Part shown: in pieces, positions 9,572 through 16,231 of the stretch | How positions within the stretch are numbered: position 1 is the stretch's first letter | Layout of the letters: the number at the start of each line of letters is the position of its first letter | From: an uncultured Eubacteriales bacterium | GTDB taxonomy: Bacteria; Bacillota; Clostridia; Oscillospirales; Acutalibacteraceae | Direction: 5' to 3' | NCBI GenBank assembly: GCA_934454655.1 | Contig: CAKSFK010000003.1 | Coordinates: forward strand, 47,973-111,972 | DNA length: 64,000 nucleotides | Program-made: the position numbers and the translations under genes | The notes under the pieces: generated by a model | Seen by the model: the letters and a program-made list of their open reading frames with translations, nothing else | Told to the model about the DNA's origin: nothing | Databases searched by the model: none

Positions 9572-9931
9572 TTACTTTTCAAGAGCCTTTGTAGCGGCTT
9601 TTACAAGAGTTGTAAAGCCTGCGGCGTCATTTACCGCAAGGTCGGCAAGCATTTTACGGTTGATCTGTATACCTGCCTTATTAAGACCGTTAATGAAGGT
9701 TGAGTAATTCATACCGTTCATTTTGCAGGCAGCGGAAATTCTTGTTATCCAAAGACGACGGAAGTCGCGCTTTTTCTGTCTGCGGCCGATATAGGCATAA
9801 TTGCCCGATTTCATTACGGCTTCTTTTGCTGTTTTAAAAAGCTTTGACTTAGCGCCGAAATAGCCCTTAGCCAGCTTTAAAGTCTTTTTTCTTCTTTTGC
9901 GTGTTGCCAACGCACCCTTAACACGTGCCAT
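9572..9931 (-). CDS. rplT: 50S ribosomal protein L20
   Basis: 119-residue L20, needed for early 50S assembly and, in Firmicutes, the autogenous repressor of this operon. The sequence is rich in Arg/Lys, with RRKKTLKLAKGYFGAKSK near the N-terminus and RDFRRLWITRISAACKMNG in the middle, both characteristic. It is the last gene of infC-rpmI-rplT, 30 bp after rpmI, and is followed at once by a terminator. Confidence 0.98.
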   Translation of the reverse strand: MARVKGALATRKRRKKTLKLAKGYFGAKSKLFKTAKEAVMKSGNYAYIGRRQKKRDFRRLWITRISAACKMNGMNYSTFINGLNKAGIQINRKMLADLAVNDAAGFTTLVKAATKALEK

Positions 9932-9961
9932 TTGTTATACCTCCACTTTCAAAGTCGTATC

Positions 9962-10159
9962 TTATTTGTAAGGAATCATTTTCTTGATCTTTGCAATGTT
10001 TGTTACGTCCGCCGTAACAACCTTGCGAAGATTTCTCTTACGCTTTGTGGTCTTTTTGTTGAGTATGTGCGACTTAAAAGCATGAGCACGCTTTACCTTG
10101 CCGGTTTTGGTGAGCTTAAAGCGCTTTTTTGCGCCGCTGTGTGTTTTGATCTTAGGCAT
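9962..10159 (-). CDS. rpmI: 50S ribosomal protein L35
   Basis: 65-residue basic L35. It begins MPKIKTHSGAKKRFKLTKTG, the standard family start, followed by KRAHAFKSHILNKKTTKRKR. A GGAGG-type Shine-Dalgarno precedes the ATG. It lies between infC and rplT as in nearly all bacteria. Confidence 0.98.
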   Translation of the reverse strand: MPKIKTHSGAKKRFKLTKTGKVKRAHAFKSHILNKKTTKRKRNLRKVVTADVTNIAKIKKMIPYK

Positions 10160-10191
10160 TTTAAATCCTCCCTGATAAAATTCACTGCAAA

Positions 10192-10710
10192 TTATTTACC
10201 CGATTTCGGGCTTAAGAACATTAACATATTCCTACCTTCCGTTTTTGCCGGCTTTTCAACCGAGCCGTGTTCGGCGCAGTATTCGGCAAAACGCCTCATT
10301 GTGTCAAGACCGATCTCCGGATGACCCAGTTCTCTGCCCCTGAAGCGAATGGACACCTTGACCTTGTTGCCTTCATCCAGAAAACGCATAGCGTGTTTTC
10401 CCTTGGTTTCAAAATCGTGAACGTCAATACTAAGTCCCAGTCGGATTTCCTTGATTTCAACGGTTTTCTGATTTTTCTTTGCTTCCTTTTCACGCTTTGC
10501 CTGTTCGAAACGGTACTTGCCGTAATCCATTATTTTACAAACAGGCGGCTGCGCCGCAGGAGAAATGCAAACCAGATCAAGGTCAGCGGCATAAGCTGCC
10601 TCAAGTGCCTTCGCAATCGGTAAAATGCCGAGCTGCGACCCGTCGGAACCGATGGTTCTTACCTCTTTGAACTTAATACTCTCGTTAATGGAAAGCTCTT
10701 TAATGCTGAT
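10192..10710 (-). CDS. infC: Translation initiation factor IF-3 (AUC start codon)
   Basis: IF-3 binds the 30S subunit, prevents premature 50S joining and discriminates against non-standard start codons. The product is 172 residues when started at the ATC at 10710. The N-domain opens with ELSINESIKFKEVRTIGSDGSQLG, and the C-domain includes EIRLGLSIDVHDFETK and KVSIRFRGRELGH. The open frame extends upstream, but family members begin at I-S-K-x-x-x-I-N-E, which aligns exactly with this codon. A strong GGAGGTG is 7 bases upstream, and no ATG, GTG or TTG lies near it. A rare AUU/AUC start is the classic basis of infC autoregulation, so this is probably real. Confidence 0.93.
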   Translation of the reverse strand: MSIKELSINESIKFKEVRTIGSDGSQLGILPIAKALEAAYAADLDLVCISPAAQPPVCKIMDYGKYRFEQAKREKEAKKNQKTVEIKEIRLGLSIDVHDFETKGKHAMRFLDEGNKVKVSIRFRGRELGHPEIGLDTMRRFAEYCAEHGSVEKPAKTEGRNMLMFLSPKSGK

Positions 10711-10882
10711 GTTGATACACCTCCGAAATTCGTGCAGCAGTAAAAACTGCAATTGTGCAATTAAAAGCGCGGACGCAAAACGTCCGCGCATAAAAATACA
10801 AACAAAAGTCTGAACTTTTATTGACCCTTGATACCTATGTAAAAGGGTGAGACATTAAACGTACTGCTTCATTGTGTCTTTT
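10711..10882 (-). promoter_or_regulatory. infC leader with candidate L20-type attenuator
   Basis: About 170 nt lie between the promoter and the infC start. On the minus strand there is first an ACCCTT/AAGGGT pairing around a short loop (roughly 10829-10851), then a perfect 9-bp GC-rich stem at 10767-10775/10781-10789 followed by TTTT (10761-10766), which looks like an intrinsic terminator before the gene. Firmicute infC operons are controlled by L20-dependent attenuation in such a leader; that this one works the same way is inference. Confidence 0.65.
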
Positions 10883-10910
10883 ATTATACCACATGTCAGC
10901 CGTTTGTCAA
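10883..10910 (-). promoter_or_regulatory. Sigma-A promoter of infC operon, inside metK 3' end
   Basis: TTGACA (10905-10910) and TATAAT (10883-10888) on the minus strand, 16 bp apart, both perfect consensus. The -35 box falls in the last codons of metK. Confidence 0.85.
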
Positions 10911-12083
10911 GTATTTTTTCAGTTCTTCGGTTTTATCCGTTTTTTCCCACTTTACATCAATATCCGTTCTGCCCATATGACCGTAGGCGGAAAGCTCGCG
11001 GTATATCGGTTTGCGAAGTTCGAGCTTATCAATTATTGCCGAGGGGCGCAGATCAAATACGTGTGCTACCGCGTCGGCAATTCTGTCGTCCTCGTACTTC
11101 CCCGTCCCGAAGGTGTCAACCATTACGGAAACCGGTCTTGCAACGCCTATGGCATATGCCAGCTGAACCTCGCAATTATCGGCAAGCCCTGCCGCAACAA
11201 TATTTTTGGCAATATAACGTGCGGCATAAGCGGCGCTGCGATCCACCTTTGTGGGGTCTTTGCCCGAAAACGCTCCGCCGCCGTGGCGCGCAAATCCGCC
11301 ATAGGTATCAACGATTATCTTCCGCCCAGTAAGTCCGGTATCGCCCTGAGGTCCGCCGACAACAAATCTCCCCGTCGGATTAATATATATCTTTGTATCA
11401 CTGTCAAGCAGCTGCGCGGGAACAGTCGGCTTTATAACCTTTTCCAATATGTCGTCGCGAAGCATTGCAATATCGGCATCGGCTCTGTGCTGCGAGGACA
11501 CCACAACCGCCTCAACGCGGGTCGGTTTCCCGTCGTCATATTCAACCGTAACCTGGGTTTTGCCGTCGGGCCTTAAATAGCTCAGTTCGCCGCTCTTTCG
11601 CACCTGCGTAAGCCTTCTTGCCATTTTGTGTGCAAGAGAGATTGGCAGCGGCATTAATTCCGGAGTATCATTGCAGGCATATCCGAACATCATACCTTGG
11701 TCACCCGCGCCGTTAAGATTGTAAACGTCCTCCTCACCGTCTTTATATTCAAGCGAGTTATCAACGCCCATAGCAATATCGGGCGACTGCTTATCGATAG
11801 CAGTCATAACAGCGCAGGTATTGCCGTCAAACCCGGCAGACGGGTTGTTGTAACCTATTTCGCATACAACATCGCGCGCTATTTGAGGAATGTCAACATA
11901 ACAATCCGTTGTTATTTCGCCCATAACGGTTATACTGCCCGTTGTGCAAAATGTTTCGCAGGCAACACGCGCCTTAGGGTCATTTTTTAAAATTTCGTCC
12001 AGTATTGCGTCCGAAATTCGGTCGCACACCTTATCGGGGTGTCCTTCAGTAACCGATTCGGATGTAAAAAGCATTCTTGACAT
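10896..12083 (-). CDS. metK: S-adenosylmethionine synthetase
   Basis: Makes S-adenosylmethionine from ATP and methionine in the cytoplasm. The 395-residue product has TEGHPDKVCDRISD near the N-terminus, GAGDQGMMFGY in the middle and FVVGGPQGDTGLTGRKI with GGGAFSGKDPTKVDRSAAY, the three ATP/methionine-binding signatures. The open frame runs 51 codons further upstream, but that extension is the riboswitch read as protein. ATG 12083 has GGAAAGGAAG at the right distance and gives the normal start MSRMLFTSESVTEGHPDK. Regulated by the SAM riboswitch upstream; the stop codon TGA overlaps the infC promoter region. Confidence 0.98.
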   Translation of the reverse strand: MSRMLFTSESVTEGHPDKVCDRISDAILDEILKNDPKARVACETFCTTGSITVMGEITTDCYVDIPQIARDVVCEIGYNNPSAGFDGNTCAVMTAIDKQSPDIAMGVDNSLEYKDGEEDVYNLNGAGDQGMMFGYACNDTPELMPLPISLAHKMARRLTQVRKSGELSYLRPDGKTQVTVEYDDGKPTRVEAVVVSSQHRADADIAMLRDDILEKVIKPTVPAQLLDSDTKIYINPTGRFVVGGPQGDTGLTGRKIIVDTYGGFARHGGGAFSGKDPTKVDRSAAYAARYIAKNIVAAGLADNCEVQLAYAIGVARPVSVMVDTFGTGKYEDDRIADAVAHVFDLRPSAIIDKLELRKPIYRELSAYGHMGRTDIDVKWEKTDKTEELKKYLTNG

Positions 12084-12101
12084 AATAAACTTCCTTTCCA
12101 T

Positions 12102-12233
12102 AATAAAAGCCGCTCCGTAAAAGAGCGGCACAGCAACCTCATCTTTCGGATAATCCGCCGGATTTGGCACCTTGGTCTCAACCAGGTTGCCGGGCTTCAC
12201 AGGGCCGGTCCCCTCCGCCTCTCTTGATAAGGA
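12102..12233 (-). promoter_or_regulatory. SAM-I (S-box) riboswitch with terminator
   Basis: On the minus strand the conserved S-box elements appear in order: ATCAAGAG, GAGGGGACCGGCCC, TGTGAAGCCCGGCAACC, GAGACCAAGGTGCCAAATCC, and then a GCCGCTC/GAGCGGC stem (12109-12129) followed by TTTTATT, the expression-platform terminator. It lies 19 bp before metK. Established function: SAM binding favours the terminator and shuts off metK. Confidence 0.95.
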
Positions 12234-12251
12234 CAATATTCAGTTTACTCT

Positions 12252-12279
12252 ATTTTAACATATAAATCGTATTTGTCAA
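12252..12279 (-). promoter_or_regulatory. Sigma-A promoter of metK
   Basis: TTGACA (12274-12279) and TAAAAT (12252-12257) on the minus strand, 16 bp apart, placing the start of transcription just before the riboswitch. Confidence 0.75.
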
Positions 12280-12327
12280 CACTTCTTTTAAATTATGTGA
12301 CAACAGTTTTCAAACAGTCAGGCTGAA

Positions 12328-12744
12328 TTATGAATCAAACCCCGGGTTAAACGAATAAAAGTTTTTGCAGTCCAGTCTGTCGGTAGTAAGCCGCAATGCC
12401 TCGCCGAAACGCTGGTAATGGACAACTTCACGCTCGCGCAGGAATTTTAACGGATCGGTTATATCCGGGTCGTCAATCAGCCTTAAAAGATTGTCATAGG
12501 TCACGCGCGCCTTTTGCTCTGCCGCCAAATCCTCGTGCAGGTCGGTTATAACATCACCCTTTGCCTGAATATACGACGCATTCCACGGCACGCCGGATGC
12601 GGCAATCGGATACACGCCGTTTGTGTGATCAACAAAATACGGAGCAAATCCGCTTTTATTTATCTGCTCCGGAGTAAGCTCTCGGGTAAGCTGATGAACC
12701 ATTGCACAAATCATTTCCATATGCGCCAATTCCTCTGTGCCTAT
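12328..12744 (-). pseudogene. cotJC: cotJC, 3' part (interrupted by mobile element)
   Basis: Codes for the C-terminal two thirds of the spore-coat protein CotJC, a manganese-catalase-family protein. The frame reads GTEELAHMEMICAMVHQLT, then VDHTNGVYPIAASGVPWNAS and EREVVHYQRFGEALR, all typical CotJC. There is no start codon or ribosome binding site; upstream of the GTEELAH codons the sequence turns abruptly into AT-rich element DNA at the CCTAT core (12740-12744). With the 5' part at 18046-18230 the joined gene is exactly 597 bp, 198 residues plus stop. It is called interrupted rather than dead because precise excision would restore it. Confidence 0.92.
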
Positions 12745-12759
12745 TGAAGTTTTATTTTG
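12740..12759. other. attL of the cotJC element
   Basis: The 5-bp core CCTAT (12740-12744) is shared with attR (18046-18050). Host-side bases continue cotJC to the left; on the element side lies a 14-bp arm (12746-12759) that is the inverted repeat, with one mismatch, of 18028-18041 next to attR. Confidence 0.85.
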
Positions 12760-12772
12760 GATATGTTATAAT
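12744..12772 (+). promoter_or_regulatory. Promoter at the left end of the element
   Basis: TTGAAG (12744-12749) and TATAAT (12767-12772), 17 bp apart, upstream of the first ORF and the recombinase. The -35 box starts on the last base of the att core and overlaps the attP arm, so recombinase binding at att could compete with transcription. Confidence 0.65.
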
Positions 12773-12798
12773 AAACCATACGAGGAGGTTTATTACCT

Positions 12799-13182
12799 AT
12801 GAAAAGATATGATTTAAACGAATTACATTACGAAGAAATTGAACAATTAAAAGCACAGGGCACAAAAGAAGATTTTGAGTTCTTTGCCAAAAAGAAAACC
12901 ACCATAAAACAAAAGCGAGAGATTGCAAAAATAGAAGACCTTGACAAGTTATTTATATATCTTGTCTGCTCATATAATTGCTATGCAATAACACATAGCA
13001 AGGGGCAAATGTCTTTGATACATAATCCAGAAGCATTGTTTTTTAAGAAAGAAGAAAAAACTGAATTTGCAAAACAGATTTTACAATATGCAAAGGATTA
13101 TTTAAAAACCAACAGAAAGGAAATTGGAGTATATGCCGTTTGCACAGACAACACCACCGAGAGAGAAACCAACCAGAATTGA
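12799..13182 (+). CDS. Unknown small protein upstream of serine recombinase
   Basis: 127 residues, not recognised. It is charged and mostly helical in appearance (EEIEQLKAQGTKEDFEFFAKK) with a less polar middle (YLVCSYNCYAITHSKG). GAGGAGG lies 10 bases before the ATG. Its 3' end overlaps the recombinase start by about 50 bp in another frame, so the two are likely translated from one message. Position alone makes it a candidate for a recombinase partner or directionality factor; there is no sequence evidence for that. Confidence 0.7.
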   Translation: MKRYDLNELHYEEIEQLKAQGTKEDFEFFAKKKTTIKQKREIAKIEDLDKLFIYLVCSYNCYAITHSKGQMSLIHNPEALFFKKEEKTEFAKQILQYAKDYLKTNRKEIGVYAVCTDNTTERETNQN

Positions 13183-14920
13183 AGATGATAAACCGCATAA
13201 TGTCTGTGCTTATTGCCGTGTTTCCACCGATGAAACAGACCAAAGAAATTCACTTAAAGCACAAGAGCAATTTTTTGAAAACTATTTTGCAGATAACCCA
13301 AATTGGACTAATGTAGGTATTTTTGCGGATAAAGGTTTGAGCGGTACTTCCCTTAATAAAAGAACTGAATTTCAAAAAATGTATGACCTTGCAATGATGG
13401 GGAAAATAGATATTATTATAACAAAGGAAGTTTCCCGTTTTTCTCGTAATGTTCAAGATTTGCTTAATACAGTTGAAGAATTACGAAATAATAAAGTATA
13501 TGTTTGGTTTTTATCAGATAATATATATACAGAAAATCAAGGATATAGAGAACCACTAAATGCAGCGGGCAATAGTGCAGAAAACGAAAGTCGCAAAACT
13601 TCCACTCGTGTTAAATGGGGACAAATGCAAAAAATGAAACAAGGTGTTGTGTTTGGTCGCCGTGAAATGTATGGTTATAATATCGTAAGAGAACCAAAAG
13701 GGGAACAACACTTTGTCATCATTGAAGAAGAAGCGAAAATCATTAAACAAATATTCGAATGGTTTGCCGCAGGTGATGGCACTTTCACCATAGCAAGAAA
13801 ATTGCAAGATATGGGTATCAAAACCAAACGATATAAAAATGGATGGAGCAATACAGTTATACTTCGTATTTTGCGAAATGAGAAATATGTGGGAGATTTG
13901 TTTCAAGGTAAGACATATACCGAAAATGAACTCACTCACAAGAAAAAATATAATCGTGGCGATTATTACACACATTTTATAAAAGACCACCACCCCGAAA
14001 GTGCCATTATTGATAGAGAACTTTGGGACAAGGTTCAAGCAATATTAAAAGAAAAAGAACCGAGCGAAGAAGTAAAACAAAAACACAATAACAGATATTG
14101 GACTTCTGGAAAGGTTTTTTGTGGTCTTTGTGGTGGTAGATATGTTAGTTTGCAAAAGAAACAAAAAAACACACCTTATAAGGCTTGGACTTGCTTCAAT
14201 AATCATCAAAGGGGTTTGCCAAAGCAAATAATTGATACCGATGGTGAAATTATGAATGTTGGTTGTATTGGTAAAAGAGTAAATGACAGAGTTTTGAAAA
14301 CTGCTCTTTATGATATTATAACACAAGTTATAAAACCACAAAAGGAAGAAATCAAAAAAACTATCCTTGAAGAAATGAAAAAGACACACAAACCCCAAGA
14401 CAACCGAAGACAAATATCTTCGCTTGAACACAAACTCAATACAATAAGTGAAGAACAACAGGAACTAACAAGGAATTTCATTAAAAAGATTGTTTTAGAA
14501 AGTGATTATCTACCTTTAAGAGATGAAAACCACAGACAAATGGAATTGTTAAGAAAGCAAATTGAAGAACTGAAAAATCAAGATAATTCCACCGCTATTG
14601 CGACCAAAATATATGATGAGTGTATCTATCAATTAGAGCAAATAGTTTCCCTTGCAGATAGCGAAATAAACGAAGGACTTTTTGAACGAATCACAAAGAA
14701 AATCGTTGTGTATCCACTCAATATTTTGGAGTTGCATTTATCGTTTATGGTTTCACCTATTTATTTGCAATATACCACTTCTGGTAGGGGCGATTTTTAC
14801 AAAGTAGAGTTTGATGTACTTAATGCCGAACAGTTCGCAGAATTGCTCAAAAATGCCCCTAAAAACGATTTTAAACCTATACCAGCCACAGATATTACCA
14901 AACCCACAGACACACATTAA
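13133..14920 (+). CDS. Large serine recombinase (site-specific integrase)
   Basis: 595-residue serine integrase that would catalyse integration and, with a directionality factor, excision. The N-terminal resolvase domain has AYCRVSTD with predicted nucleophile S31, followed by SLKAQEQFFENY, GLSGTSLNKRTEFQKM and EVSRFSRNVQDLL. The recombinase domain follows (RREMYGYNIV; ARKLQDMGIKTKR; ILRNEKYVGDLFQGK), then a zinc ribbon (VFCGLCGG with a later WTCFN), and a long coiled coil from about residue 400. The ATG at 13133 is preferred; a TTG at 13124 in frame is possible but sits too close to the Shine-Dalgarno. It resembles the TnpX/TndX-type recombinases of clostridial mobile elements. Ends of the host element match what such an enzyme would use. 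Confidence 0.95.
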   Translation: MPFAQTTPPREKPTRIEDDKPHNVCAYCRVSTDETDQRNSLKAQEQFFENYFADNPNWTNVGIFADKGLSGTSLNKRTEFQKMYDLAMMGKIDIIITKEVSRFSRNVQDLLNTVEELRNNKVYVWFLSDNIYTENQGYREPLNAAGNSAENESRKTSTRVKWGQMQKMKQGVVFGRREMYGYNIVREPKGEQHFVIIEEEAKIIKQIFEWFAAGDGTFTIARKLQDMGIKTKRYKNGWSNTVILRILRNEKYVGDLFQGKTYTENELTHKKKYNRGDYYTHFIKDHHPESAIIDRELWDKVQAILKEKEPSEEVKQKHNNRYWTSGKVFCGLCGGRYVSLQKKQKNTPYKAWTCFNNHQRGLPKQIIDTDGEIMNVGCIGKRVNDRVLKTALYDIITQVIKPQKEEIKKTILEEMKKTHKPQDNRRQISSLEHKLNTISEEQQELTRNFIKKIVLESDYLPLRDENHRQMELLRKQIEELKNQDNSTAIATKIYDECIYQLEQIVSLADSEINEGLFERITKKIVVYPLNILELHLSFMVSPIYLQYTTSGRGDFYKVEFDVLNAEQFAELLKNAPKNDFKPIPATDITKPTDTH

Positions 14921-14926
14921 ACAAGT

Positions 14927-14971
14927 AAAAAGATATGCAGAACTTCTCAATCATTCTGCATATCTTTTTTT
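14927..14971. terminator. Bidirectional terminator after the recombinase
   Basis: A perfect inverted repeat (AAAAGATATGCAGAA and its complement) around an 11-nt loop, with A/T runs on both sides, terminates the recombinase message and the convergent small ORF. Confidence 0.85.
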
Positions 14972-15114
14972 GCTTTTTCATCGTTATATATTTGTTCTGC
15001 TTGTTCATAAGTGCAGTTTTTTTCTTTTCGTATTTCTGCTATGCGGAGTGCCTTTTTCCATTTCTCAACATTACACCTTTTGCACTCTTTTTCATAATTA
15101 GAATCGCCACTCAT
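14947..15114 (-). CDS. Unknown 55-residue protein downstream of mob
   Basis: Reads MSGDSNYEKECKRCNVEKWK, then a Lys/Glu-rich helix to KKDMQND. It starts 4 bases after the mob stop, with GAGGTGA overlapping the end of mob as ribosome binding site, so it is translationally coupled to the relaxase gene. One C-x-x-C pair (CKRC) is present. Function unknown; its stop lies in the loop region of the terminator hairpin. Coding is supported by spacing and Shine-Dalgarno only. Confidence 0.55.
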   Translation of the reverse strand: MSGDSNYEKECKRCNVEKWKKALRIAEIRKEKNCTYEQAEQIYNDEKAKKDMQND

Positions 15115-15118
15115 AAAA

Positions 15119-15805
15119 TCACCTCAAATCATCAAAAATATCACTTTCAAGGGATTGCGGTGCAATTTCCTTTTCATCTGCTAAAACATTGTTTGCCATT
15201 TCAATTAGTTCTTTTTCCAACCTTTCACTTTCTGCCTTGTGCCATTCGTGTAGTGTTTGGTGTCTTGCTCCTGTCTGCTCTTTGCTTTCGCCACGAATTA
15301 ACCCAAACTGAGCCATTGCAGCCGCATAACTATCTTGTAATTCAATTATTTGAGATTTCTTTCCAAAATACTTACTTGCATTAAACTTTCCCTTGTGATA
15401 GGTGCTAATGTAGGCATGGATATGAAATGTTTTTTCATCAGCATTGGTGAATAATTTTAATAATTTTTCTTTTCCAAAAGTCTTATACAACCATTTGACA
15501 TTTGCCTTTATCCACTCGGTTTTATCAATTTGATTTTCCATTTCAGGCGAAAATGTCAAAACAAACTCCGTTAATACAACTGCATCTTTTCGCACTTTTT
15601 TGCCTGTTGCTTTTTCTTGGGCTTTAATTGCTCTTTTTAAAGTCTTTTGCATTGTTTCATTATACTGACTATATGAAATATTTTCTTTTTCTCTTTCGGG
15701 GTGGGCTCGGTTATGTAGTCGCTCCCTGTGTTTTTGGTGTCGCTCAATATTTGCCACACTACCGAGTTTGTATTTTTGAAATCGTATTATTGCATAGTTG
15801 CTCAT
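15119..15805 (-). CDS. Short MobV-type (Pre/Mob) relaxase
   Basis: 228 residues related to the N-terminal nicking domain of Pre/Mob relaxases, which nick oriT to start conjugative mobilization. Visible motifs: MSNYAIIRFQKYK at the N-terminus, KVRKDAVVLTEFVLTFSP (motif II-like), and ADEKTFHIHAY, matching the family's H-x-D-E-x-x-P-H-x-H signature but lacking its first histidine and the proline. The tail GESKEQTGARHQTLHEWHK fits the family. Full-length MobV proteins are usually 350-500 residues, so this is a minimal or trimmed form. The start at 15805 follows AAAGGAG; an in-frame upstream extension has no such signal. Activity is uncertain because of the altered motif. Confidence 0.8.
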   Translation of the reverse strand: MSNYAIIRFQKYKLGSVANIERHQKHRERLHNRAHPEREKENISYSQYNETMQKTLKRAIKAQEKATGKKVRKDAVVLTEFVLTFSPEMENQIDKTEWIKANVKWLYKTFGKEKLLKLFTNADEKTFHIHAYISTYHKGKFNASKYFGKKSQIIELQDSYAAAMAQFGLIRGESKEQTGARHQTLHEWHKAESERLEKELIEMANNVLADEKEIAPQSLESDIFDDLR

Positions 15806-15892
15806 TTCAAAAACTCCTTTACTCTTAATATGCAAGAGCAAATGAACGGCAACACACACGAAAGGAAAGGTGTCGCCGTTTTAACCTTACGA

Positions 15893-16028
15893 AAAATCAC
15901 TTGGGAAACGGTGATTTTCCGTGCGGTCATATCTCTGCTCTATAAAATCAGTATGTGAAATCTGGTTTTATTTCGGCAGAAATATGACTTACTACGGATT
16001 GTGCCAATCCTGTAAGGTCTTGCAGACC
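15893..16028. other. Candidate oriT: three inverted repeats upstream of mob
   Basis: Upstream of the relaxase gene lie AAAATCAC/GTGATTTT arms (15893-15900 and 15911-15918), GGATTG/CAATCC arms with a TGC loop (15996-16010), and GGTCT/AGACC arms, again with a TGC loop (16016-16028). MobV origins usually lie just upstream of mob and contain such repeats. No exact match to a known nick site is claimed. Confidence 0.4.
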
Positions 16029-16082
16029 GCCATTTACAAAAAAATATATCATATTTATTGTAAAGAAAACGGAAAGGAGCAA

Positions 16083-16199
16083 ATGAAAATGAACGAAACA
16101 CTTTACGATTTAGAACAAAAAAGAAAAGCGGTAGAGCAAGATATTCAAGCATTATATGAAACCTTACAAAAGGAAATCAACGAACAAAAAAAGATATGA
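16083..16199 (+). CDS. Unknown 38-residue helical protein
   Basis: A short ORF with AAAGGAG close before two possible ATGs (16083 and 16089). The product MKMNETLYDLEQKRKAVEQD and onwards is entirely charged and amphipathic, likely a single coiled-coil helix. It ends in the stem of the following terminator. Such short helical ORFs are common in clostridial mobilizable elements; function unknown. Confidence 0.5.
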   Translation: MKMNETLYDLEQKRKAVEQDIQALYETLQKEINEQKKI

Positions 16200-16228
16200 G
16201 AGATTTTGTTTTCTCACATATCTTTTTT
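16186..16228. terminator. Bidirectional terminator between the 38-codon ORF and the XRE gene
   Basis: AAAAAAGATATG and its complement CATATCTTTTTT flank a short internal GAGA/TCTC stem and loop. Its core resembles that of the terminator at 14927-14971, suggesting a reused module in the element. Confidence 0.8.
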
Positions 16229-16231
16229 CCT

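Noticed and set aside
12084..12236. N-terminal extension of metK as protein
   Set aside because: The stretch is the S-box riboswitch read in frame; the real start is 12083.
12761..12784. Sigma-E-like boxes (ATATGTT and CATACGAG) before the element's first gene
   Set aside because: Would be attractive for sporulation control, but the spacing is too short and the match incomplete; the sigma-A promoter at the same place is better.
15990..16020. RP4/R64-type nick site, because ATCCTGT occurs at 16006-16012
   Set aside because: The relaxase is MobV-like, not MobP, so the match to that nick consensus is probably coincidence.
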